This document shows positions 52,290-60,602 of a stretch of DNA of 64,000 nt, in pieces. The notes under the pieces are model-generated. The model was not told the DNA's origin, did not search any database, and saw only the letters and a program-made list of their open reading frames with translations. The stretch's first letter is position 1. Each line of letters starts with the position of its first letter. Source of the DNA: Neoceratodus forsteri (taxonomy: Eukaryota; Chordata; Ceratodontiformes; Ceratodontidae); NCBI GenBank assembly GCA_016271365.2, contig CM057456.1, positions 1,393,407,501 to 1,393,471,500 on the forward strand. Reading direction: 5' to 3'. The translations under genes were made by a program, and so were the position numbers.

Positions 52290-53913
52290 AGAGTTTGTGT
52301 CCAGGTACTTCCTGGTCCCAAAACGGACGGGGGCTGGTGCCTCATTCTCGATCTGCATGACCTGAACAAGTTCCTAAGGCCGCGCACCTTCGGATGGTTA
52401 CTCTGGCACAGATAATTCCATCCTTGGAACTAGGCATGTGGTTCTGCTCTCTGGATCTCCAGGATGCGTTCTTTCACGTCCCAATCTGTCCGTCTCATCA
52501 GCGATTCCTCCGCTTCAGAGCAGAGGGATCTCTTTACGAGTTCCGGGCCATGCCTTTTGGCCTTTCTCCAGCTTCCAGGGTCTTCACCAAATGCATGGCA
52601 GTGGTGACAGCATTCCTGCGGTGCCTAGGGATCCGGGTGTACCCTTACCTGGATGACTGGCTTATTGCAGCCCCCTCCAGGTTGGAGGTGGAGCAGTCCA
52701 GGGATCTGGCCCTCCAGATCTGCTTTCAGATTGGCCTCCTCATCAACAAGGCCAAATTGGAACTCGTGCCATCGCAGGTGATTCAGTTCATCGGGGCAGA
52801 GCTCGACTCTCTTCAAGCCAGAGCTCGGCTCCCAGCAGATAGGGCCGAGGTCCTTTCCTTCTATGCCCAATCATTTCTGGCTGGGCACTTGCGCCCTGCC
52901 TGGGACTTCCTGCACCTTCTGGGCCTCATGGCGGCCTGCACCAGTGTGGTCCGTTGGGCCCACTGGCATATGTGCCCTCTGCAATGGGGGCTGGCCAGCC
53001 AGTGGTCACAGCGCTCCGGTCCTCTGGATCAGCCAGTGGCAGTGACCCAGAAGATGTGGGATGGCCTGCAGTGGTGGCTCGTCCCAGCTTATCTGCAGGA
53101 GGGTATCCCGTTTTTCCGCCCCGAGCCGATGGTCACTCTTACGACTGATGCCTCTCTGATGGGTTGGGGTGCCCATCTGGGGGAATTCCAGGCCCACGGC
53201 CTCTGGTCCCCTCAGGAGTCTCAATGCCACGTCAACCTGCTGGAGCTTCAAGTGGTTCGGCTAGCCCTCACCGCCTTCGCTCCATTTGTACAGGGTCAGG
53301 TGGTTCAGGTCCAGATGGACAACACCACGACCATGTACTACCTCAACCATCAGGGCGGGACACACTCCTGGCCTCTGTGCAAGGAGGCTGTCCACTTCTG
53401 GTCTCTCATGATCAGCCTGGAGGCAGATCTCCTAGCCATCCATGTGGCAGGAGCCTCCAACAGTCTGGCCGATGCCCTCAGCCGGATAGGCGCTGCATCT
53501 CATGAGTGGTCACTCCTGCTGGAGGTAGTGCAAGAACTGTTCTCCCATTGGGGCACCTGTTCACCTCCAGGGAGAATGCGAAGCTGAGGCTGTTTCATGC
53601 CTACATCCCTCAGCCAGGCTCGCTGCAGGGGGATGCCTTTTCGAGGCCATGGACCCCGGGCCTCCTCTATGCCTTCCCTCCATTTCCCTTGATCCACAAG
53701 GTGCTTCTCTAGGTGAAGCAGGACAAGGTGCAGGTGATTCTGGTAGCCCCAGACTGGCCTCACCAGTTCTGGTACCCATATCTCCTCAGTCTCAGCTCCA
53801 GGCTCCTGAGGTGGCTTCCAGCCCACCCAGACCTGATCTCAGTCGACAAGGGGAAGGTTCTCCATCCGGACCTTCAATCCCTGCACTTAACGGCCTGGTT
53901 CCTGAGCGGCTAG
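52290..53913 (+). pseudogene. DIRS-7 reverse transcriptase / RNase H / methyltransferase-like
   Basis: 52394-53587 is open for 397 codons. RT has WFCSLDLQDAFFHVPICPSH (first Asp), YEFRAMPFGLSPASRVF and VYPYLDDWLIAAPSR with an intact YLDD (52646-52657). RNase H has TTDASLMGWGAHLGEF, NLLELQVVRLALTAF, VQMDNTTTMYYLNHQGG and NSLADALSR, so all acidic residues are kept. The upstream RT fingers (52290-52393, FVSRYFLVPK) are out of frame because of two or three single-base losses. After 53560 a frameshift separates the methyltransferase-like part, which continues in another frame (53713-53913: VQVILVAPDWPHQFWYPYLL) to LHLTAWFLSG and a stop. Confidence 0.9.
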
Positions 53914-54950
53914 AGTTCCAGGCCTTGGGTCTTTCTGACGAGGTCCTCAACATCGTTGAGGCGTCCCGTAAGGAGTCGACCAGAAAATGCTACGCCTTCA
54001 AATGGAAGAGATTCTCCATTTGATGTCAGCACAAGGGGTTGGACCCCTCTTCCTGTCCCTTGGCTAGTATTTTGGACTACCTGTGGTCCCTTTCTCAGCC
54101 AGGGCTTCGGTCGACGACCCTCAAGGTGCACCTAGCAGCCATCTCTGCTTACCGGGTGTGGGCCGGCAAGCAGTCGGTGGCACAGGAGAAGGTGGTCGGG
54201 CACTTTTTCAAAGGCCTTGATCACATATCCCCTCCGGTGCGAGAACCTCCACCTCCATGGTATCTACTGCTGGTATTGGCTAAGCTCATGGGCAAGCCAT
54301 TTGAACCGATACATAGGTGTGATGTGTCCCACCTGTCATGGAAGACCGCCTTCTTGGTGGCTATAACGTCAGCCAAAAGGATGGGAGAGCTCCAGGTGCT
54401 TTCCATCGAGTCTCCTTATCTGGTCTTCCACAGGGACAAAGTTGTCCTTTGCCCCCACCCGAAATTCCTTCCGAAGGTGGTGTCGGAGTTTCACCTTAAC
54501 CAGGTGTTGACTTTGCTGGTGTTCTACCCCAATCACACCTCGGAGGCCAAATATAGGCTCCATACTTTGGACCCTAGAAGGGCGCGTGCTTATTATAAGG
54601 AGCGGACGGCTGAAGTTCGCGGAGAGGTTCGTCAGCTGTTTGTCACCTACGCTGAAGCCGCACCTGGCAGACCTGCAGCCAAACGGCCTATAAGCAGGTG
54701 GGTCACCTTCTGCATAGATCTCTGCTATAGGTTGGTGGGCATGGGGCCTCCCAAAGGGATAAGAGCTCATTCAACCCGCCTTACCACTGCTTCGGTGGCT
54801 GCTTCTAGGGACGTCCCTATCCAGGAAATCTGCAGGGCTGCTACCTGGAAGTCAGCACACACCTTTATTTCCCATTACCACATTGACCTTGAGTCATGCT
54901 GGGATGCTGGTTTTGGGACCTCGGTTCTCCAGTCCTTATTTCCCAAGTAG
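53885..54950 (+). pseudogene. DIRS-7 tyrosine recombinase (single nonsense codon)
   Basis: One frame covers the whole gene. The core-binding domain has LGLSDEVLNIVEASRKESTR and CYAFKWKRFSI. A TGA at 54021 replaces the Trp found in DIRS-5 and DIRS-3. After it, 54039-54950 is open for 303 codons: LRSTTLKVHLAAISAYRVWA, WKTAFLVAITSAKRMGEL (first catalytic Arg), LVFHRDKVVLCPHPK, RAHSTRLTTASVA (the HxxR pair, near 54767) and AATWKSAHTFISHYHIDLES with the nucleophile Tyr near 54880. The gene overlaps the end of the methyltransferase-like frame. This is a complete set of catalytic residues, R-HxxR-(H/W)-Y. Confidence 0.9.
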
Positions 54951-54989
54951 GGGGTGCGCGCCTTGCCTCCCTCCTCCAGAGAACTGCTA

Positions 54990-55317
54990 GGAGTCTGCCA
55001 GACAGTGTGGATTGAACAACATATCCACGTCCCTAGAAATACAGGTTACTCACCTGTAACAGGAGTTCTAGGAGTGGTATATGTTGTTCATCCACACGAC
55101 CCACCCGACTTCCCTGGCTTCGACGCGTAACCTGGCTTCCAGCAGGCTAGATCTGGCGTCATGGGGCGGAGCTGAGGGTTTTACCACCTGGGTGGGTGCG
55201 AGAGCCAGCTTGAAGACCTTCCAGCAAGAATTAAAGCGGCAAGAAACCTGCCAGACAGTGTGGATAAACAACATATACTACTCCTAGAACTCCTGTTACA
55301 GGTGAGTAACCTGTATT
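54990..55317 (+). repeat. DIRS-7 internal complementary region and right inverted repeat
   Basis: 55000-55095 is the internal complementary region, centred on caggttactcacctgtaaca with gtgtggattgaacaacatat on its left and the reverse complement on its right. 55125-55289 is the reverse complement of the left repeat. The final tail is complementary to the middle of the internal region. Confidence 0.9.
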
Positions 55318-56108
55318 TATTCCAGTTTGGAAACATGGAGCTGAGTATGGATGTCCATGTCCAAACTGTCTCGGGTGAACTGCTAGCTAAGCGGCACCAC
55401 CATTTTACATTTAATTTTTTTGTTCAGAGCACTGTTTCCTCCAATAAGGTGGCAGGTCAAGGGGGAAAGGTTGTTGTAGTATTATTGTGATATCAGAATG
55501 ATACTACACCAACTTTCCATGACCTTTGAACTGTCCTACAACAAGTTTTTGAAAGTCACTGATTTCTATACACAATAAGCCGTAACCCGTAACCATATAC
55601 TATAAGGATTCTGAGCAGGCTGATTTTTACACAGAACAAAGGCTAACCATATACTGTTGAGTTTCTGTCACCGCTGACTCTGCTGTTGGTTTTCAGAGAG
55701 CCACAACACTCTGTAGGAAACAGCATGATGATACTGTAGTCTCAGCACAGTTTTACTATTGCTAAAAGCAGGATATATTGAACACCTTGGAATTAGGGAG
55801 AACAGAGTGGCAGAGCCAGCTAAAGCTCCCACTCCTCCGTTTCAATTAGTACCTGAGGCAGCTAAAGGAGGGGACCTGGGACCTGTAAAAGCACTGTCAG
55901 GTTTTCCCCCAGCCTCAGTTTGACTCTGCTTGTCCTAGATAAATCGACTCTCTCCCAGTGTGTACCATCACGCTTATCTCCAGGAACGTGATTGGAACAG
56001 AGCAGGATTGGAACATGCAACTGGCATCTTAGGCATTAGCAGGCATCCACAGGCAACCGCAGGTAGGCAGGGGCTCTGCCGGACAGACAAGGGAAAAGGT
56101 AAGGTACT
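55318..56108. other. Unassigned region between DIRS-7 and the second solo LTR
   Basis: No coding sequence is supported. A small hairpin (agtttggaaacatgg at 55324 against ccatgtccaaact at 55357) is visible. Nothing matches CR1 copy 2 on the other side of DIRS-7. The stretch 56030-56100 is rich in caggca-type repeats. Confidence 0.35.
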
Positions 56109-56621
56109 TGTCATAGGGGCATAGGTCAGGAAGCATAGGCAGATCAGGAGAAGTTATAAAATTCGCAAGTAGCATTTTATTATTATCAGTAAAAACAAAA
56201 TCTGAAAAAATTAAATTGTACAGGCTAGCTCTTCATAAAGGCAATACAAACAAAAAGTCCTGAATCTGAGTCTACCCTTGGAAAAGCATTGCTCTGTTTA
56301 TACAGTATATAAGATGTGTTTGCCTGGCAGTTCAAACTGTGCATCCTGTCGTTGTAAGTTACATCTCCTGTTTTTCACAAAATGTATCAAGACTTGGTCA
56401 TTTTTCTTCCTGAGGCCAGCCTAAAGAGCACATCTAATCGTAACAGTTGCAACAAAATAATAGACTTTGGCTCAGAACTGGTTTCCTTCTGACAGTTCAG
56501 TAAACAGGCTTGTGGATGTCAAAATGCATCTCAAGATCAACCCTCTGTGTTCCAGATTGTTATATTTTATAATAAACCCAAATAGCTTTCTGCTGTCATT
56601 TCAACATAGAGAGTAATTAAT

Positions 56622-56761
56622 GGGTAGGTGGTAATAACGAGGATTTTACACACCCTTGAGCTGTGGGATGCTGCATAAACCCTGAGAACAAAGCTCAAGT
56701 GGTTTATTAAGGCATCCCACACTGAGGGGGTGTGTAAAATCCAAGTTTTGACCACCTGCCC
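56622..56761. repeat. Foldback element with about 60-bp arms inside the LTR
   Basis: Left arm 56622-56682 and right arm 56701-56761 are reverse complements at roughly four of five bases (ggattttacacacc is matched exactly by the other side). The loop reads ctgagaacaaagctcaagt and resembles the loop of the foldback at 46778-46792. No coding sequence. Confidence 0.75.
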
Positions 56762-57083
56762 ACACTTTATTTTATAAAATTGCTGGGGATCATTTTTTTG
56801 CCACAGCAGTTATATAAAATAAACAGACATCTCCATGGACCGGTCAGGTTTCAGAGTGGTCTGTAGTGGCTCATGGAGAAAATGAAGCATTTACTTTTTT
56901 TGTTTGTTTGTTTTTAAAGTAGCCCCCTTTCAAAACTGTTTTTTAGCCACGTTATCATTATTTTTTTTAACTTACTGCTGACTCGGAGTAGTGGTGATCA
57001 CTGCAGCGCTGAGGACTGGTGGCCAGACATAGGAAGGGAAAAGTGGCGACTAGTGCATGCGCAGAAGGGAAACCCAGCACGTG

Positions 57084-57117
57084 TTTGCCATTATAACCAG
57101 CTGGTTATAATGGCAAA
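57084..57117. repeat. Perfect 34-base palindrome
   Basis: tttgccattataaccag followed directly by its exact reverse complement, without a loop. Outside it, gggaaacccag at 57068 and ctgggtttccc at 57126 form a second pair of arms. It lies in the insert that enlarges the second solo LTR and would extrude as a cruciform. Confidence 0.9.
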
Positions 57118-57847
57118 ATTACAACTGGGTTTCCCTATGGGAAAAAACGAGGACTAGTAATTATAATATAGTTATATACATTTGCAAACCAAGGGGTTCC
57201 AGTTTCACATAAAGATTCACATTTTTTTTAACCACAGAGAAGCAAGGGGAGAAAGAAAGAATAGAAACTGCAAGTGAAGGAAGAGAGATAACAGGGGAAA
57301 TTGTGGGGCCATTGGAGTGGCCAGCTCCTAGGTGCCACAAGAAAAAATTGATTGCACAACCAAACAGACAAGAGACGGACAAGAGGAAGCATAGGAGAAG
57401 ACAGAATAGATTCTTACTTCTAACTCTCTCTGCACAACAAATGGGGCAGGGTTTTACCCAACCCTGTCACAGTATTCTATATTGTTATTTGCTGTTAAAC
57501 TGCATTGGTAGCTATGAGTATTGGGTAATTGCAGGGAAAAAAGTAGGCATGTAACAACTATAGGTGGGAGCATAGAAGGCACCCTATCTAGGGTAGAATA
57601 ATGTTGTAGTTCAGGAAGGACAATAGGGGAAAGTTAGCATAAGGGAGAAGTAAAAAGGCAGTAGGGTACAGGGAGAGCTTTACTTTGAAATAGCAACCAT
57701 TTAAAGGAAAAGCAGTCAACACCCTACCTAGGGTAAGGTGTAAAGTAGATCCTGATACAGGGCGTAGCTGGAATTGAAGTAAGAGGAAGGGACAGTAGGG
57801 GTAAGCTACATTCGGAAAACAAAAAGGAGTGACTGATATTAGCAGAC

Positions 57848-58773
57848 ATGGGATTGGTGCAGTGCAGTAGTTGTGAAACTGCAGTTTTTCGGGAGACAGT
57901 CTGGAGACTGAAGTGCTGCCTCATCTGCATGCACCACACTGAGCTGAGGGCAAAAGTTACAGGTCTATGTGGTGAGCTGGCTAGGATCGAGAGGACCTCT
58001 TGCCCCAACCAGGGGCCACAGAGTCTGCCACCATTGCTCCAGAGGTTGCCTAGGTAGAGAAGGGCCAGCTGGACCTTAGTGAGCTCTGGGAGGATGGGGG
58101 TGGCAGGTCATGGGCCCATTCCGCAGCCTGTGCCACTACAGAATTCCTTCACTATTCTAGCGGGATGGGACTGCTGTGAGGAAGCAGGCATAGTGGTTAC
58201 ATGGTAGGATGTGGGAGTCCTCCGAAGAGGAGGCCCCAGGGAATGAGGTAGAGGACCCCAGAAGAGGAGAAAGCAACTTCTGGTAGGGGACTCAGTTGTC
58301 AGCGGTATACATTTGGTAGCAGGAAGGGGGTGGAGATGGAGGTTAGGTGCCAACCGTGTGCCTCGGCTTGGAGGGATAGACAGCAGATCCGAAGGATTGC
58401 TAGGGTGGCAGGACAGGGTGGAGAGCTGGATGTCATTATCCACCTGGGAACAAATGACCTAGTAAGGGATGGGGCTGGGATAGTACATGGAGAGTTCAAT
58501 GAATGGGGGAGGGGCCTAGGGCGAGTAGCAAGAATGGTGGCATTCGCCAAGGAACTACCTGTCTATGGCCATGGGGAGGATAGGGTACTCTACACCAGGA
58601 GATTCAACACTTGGTTGAAAAAATGGTGCGGGGGGGATTGGCTTCATTGGGGACTGGGGGTGACCTGGAAGGATACGGGTCTATACAGAGGTGATGGCCT
58701 TGATCTATCTGGGAAGGGGACTGCAATCCTCAGTGTAAGGTTTAGATGTCACATTGATGGACATTTAAACTAG
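57848..58773 (+). pseudogene. CR1 ORF1: zinc finger and SGNH esterase
   Basis: The ATG at 57848 gives MGLVQCSSCETAVFRETVW, then LKCCLICMHH: a CxxC-CxxCxxH zinc motif followed by a leucine-rich helix. After a frame change, a SGNH hydrolase (esterase) domain appears: VGDSV at 58283-58297 with the nucleophile Ser, then in 58330-58773 VIIHLGTNDLV (Gly and Asn boxes) and RGDGLDLSGKG. The last box usually reads DGxHLS, so the catalytic His is Asp here. ORF1 esterase domains are known for CR1 and related LINEs; their lipid or RNA-particle role is debated. Confidence 0.8.
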
Positions 58774-59399
58774 ACCATGGGGGGGGGGAGGTGGAAATAC
58801 AAACAGAGGTATAAACTGCCCCCCCCCCAACAGATTGAAGCTACGAGAGGGGCTGAGGGGAGGAAACTCCCCTAGGGCACAAGTTACAAGAAGCAGAAAC
58901 ATAGTAGAGGACAAAGGGGACAATAACTAGGGATGTAAGTTTGTCATGGATGAGGTTTTAATGACTCATTGTTTGTTCATGAAATCATTAGTAAACAGTA
59001 GTAAATGTTGTGGCACTGTCATCATTGCTACATTCTGATGACACTAGTGAAAGTCATGGAAGTCCTGAATAAAGATCAAACGTCATGGAATCAGTGATGT
59101 ATATGACTGCCATGATAAACTTACATCCCTAACAATAACAGTAGAGATGGAAGGGAGGTGTTGAGGAGGTAAGGCATGAAGAAAGTAGTGAGGAGGGAGT
59201 GAGTGAGAGGGAAGTTTCAAGTGGCAACAAAGGCAGGAAGGGGGTTGTAGGCAGAGTGGGAGGTGGATGACTAGAACAGTATTATAGAGGCGGTGATGCG
59301 GGCAAAGACTTCGGGAAACTTCAGGCATACGTGGAATAGGCACAGAGGCATATTAGGTAGAGGATCGGGGGAGGGAGTGACACCTAGGACTAACTAGGG

Positions 59400-60056
59400 T
59401 CAGTAGTGACAGGCTAGGCAGGGACAAAGGGCAGACTGAATTGGCCTAACCAGACCTGGAGACCATCATGATAGAGGAAGACCTGGATATTGTGGCCATT
59501 ACTGAGTCGAGCATAACAAGCCATGACTGGGACATGGCCATACCAGGCTGCACTCAGTTCAGGAAGGATAGGGAGGAGTGGAAGGGTGGAGGTGTTGCGC
59601 TGCATGTGAGGGAATGTATCTGAGTGACAGAAATGTGAGGGAACCTAGTGGTAAAGGATGTGTTTCAGGTGCTGTGGGTCACCCTGGAGACAGGATCCGG
59701 AGCTACTGTTCACACTGGGATGATATACAGACCTCCAACACAGGGAGAAGAATTAACTAGGGCAATGGAGGAAGCCATCACTGGAGGGGGATTTTAATCT
59801 GCTGAATGTGGATTGGAACCTCCCAGATGCAGCCTCAGCTAGAAGCAGGGCCATCCTAGACTTCCAGTTTGGGGCAGGGGGGTGTTTTTCAGGCAACTAG
59901 ACAAAGAACCCATTCGAGGTGAGGCAGTACTGGACCTGTTGCTCACAAACAGTGACAGTATTGCAGATGTCAAGGTGGGACGCCACCTGGGGATCACCAA
60001 GTACTGTGCAGCATGGTTTGATATAGGAGTGGTGGCAGAGTCAAACCACACAATAA
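59400..60056 (+). pseudogene. CR1 ORF2 endonuclease part, plus-strand copy
   Basis: Readable phrases in more than one frame: EEDLDIVAVTESSITSHDWD (near 59475; Glu of the metal site), GGVALHVRE, TGMIYRPPTQG and, in 59882 onwards, GEAVLDLLLTNSDSIADVKV with HLGIT in place of a GTSDH-type motif. These are the ordered motifs of an APE-type endonuclease of CR1. Stops at several points show decay. The protein continues at 63425. Confidence 0.8.
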
Positions 60057-60078
60057 GAAACATAGAAGTTGACGGCAG

Positions 60079-60588
60079 GGCCGGCCCGGTGGCACTGAGG
60101 CGCTGGTGCCTATACCTCGCACCATGCTGGCGACCTGGGTTCGGGAACGGACTCGGGCGTCAGAGGGTCGGCAGGGAAAGGAGTAGGGTTGGAGTGTCCG
60201 AGGGCTGCTCTCCCTCTCCTAGGGTAGGTTGGGAATGCGTCGCTCTGTAGCGGCCCGGTGGAGACCAGGGAGCTCAGTTGCGCGCAGGGGAACCGGAGGA
60301 AAAACTAGAAAATTCCTCCTACCGATGACGACGCCGCCGGATCAGTGCCTCCCCGAGCTCCGTGACAGCTGACCCGGCCGCAGCAGCACCTGGGGCCAAT
60401 GCCTAGGCCAATAGGCCGTTTCTCCTCTGAAGAAGAGGACCCACCCGATGAAGGGTCACGTCCGGTTACCCTGATGTGTCTGCGATGTGGGGTCGAGATC
60501 GGCGGCGGTGTCAGGAGAGGTGAGAGTCCTTGTGGAAATTGGTAGGTGAGGGTCGCAGGGGAGATAAACAGATAAAGCAAAAAAAAAA
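60079..60588 (+). mobile_element. tRNA-like SINE, 510 bp, poly(A) tail and 14-bp duplication
   Basis: It is flanked by gaagttgacggcag (60065-60078) and gaagttgatggcag (60589-60602). The head resembles a tRNA-derived promoter: an A-box-like tggcactgaggcgctgg at 60092 and a B-box-like gggttcggga at 60136, roughly 45 bases apart. The body is GC-rich (60130-60540) and it ends in an A run (60579-60588). No coding sequence. A poly(A) tail and long duplication suggest mobilisation by an L1-type enzyme. The length is large for a SINE. Confidence 0.75.
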
Positions 60589-60602
60589 GAAGTTGATGGC
60601 AG

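Larger units (their letters stand above)
49403..55317 (+). mobile_element. DIRS-7, complete and best preserved DIRS element
   Basis: This 5.9-kb family I element has ATT at both ends (49403-49405 and 55315-55317). Left inverted repeat 49406-49566, Gag 49671-51999, RT/RNase H/methyltransferase 52290-53913, tyrosine recombinase 53885-54950, internal complementary region 55000-55095, right repeat 55125-55289 and tail acaggtgagtaacctg to 55313. It has the fewest lesions among the seven copies: a continuous RT/RNase H frame and a recombinase with one nonsense codon. All key residues of RNase H and recombinase are present. It is probably the most recent DIRS arrival here. Confidence 0.92.
56109..57471 (-). 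mobile_element. Second solo LTR of the same family, enlarged by foldback inserts
   Basis: In minus sense it starts TGTGACAGGG at 57471 and ends near 56109, matching the 722-bp solo LTR at both ends: the 5' part at 57471-57155 and the 3' part at 56610-56109, which includes ataggtcaggaagcatag (plus sense). The middle 56611-57155 is absent from the other copy and holds foldback sequence. The flanks gtact (56104-56108) and gtatt (57472-57476) look like a 5-bp duplication with one change. It is older or more damaged than the first copy. Confidence 0.75.
57477..60056 (+). mobile_element. CR1-type LINE, plus strand, 5' part
   Basis: This has a 5' leader (57477-57847), ORF1 (57848-58773) and the endonuclease part of ORF2 (about 59400-60056). 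It stops at 60056 where a minus-strand CR1 tail begins, and continues at 63425. The leader seems to contain two related units, each with accctacctagggta-like and acagtaggggtaagc-like phrases (57585-57640 and 57718-57810). Intact CR1 5' ends are uncommon since most copies are truncated. Confidence 0.8.

Noticed and set aside
2919..54950. Phage or bacterial integrases
   Set aside because: The tyrosine recombinase frames always follow DIRS RT/RNase H and sit within DIRS repeats; they are eukaryotic retrotransposon genes.
55318..56108. Continuation of CR1 copy 2 to the right of DIRS-7
   Set aside because: No CR1 endonuclease or ORF1 wording is found on the minus strand there, so a simple DIRS-7 insertion into a longer CR1 is not supported.
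60085..60160. A functional tRNA gene
   Set aside because: No full cloverleaf can be drawn; the boxes are inside a poly(A)-tailed unit with a target duplication, so a SINE is the better call.
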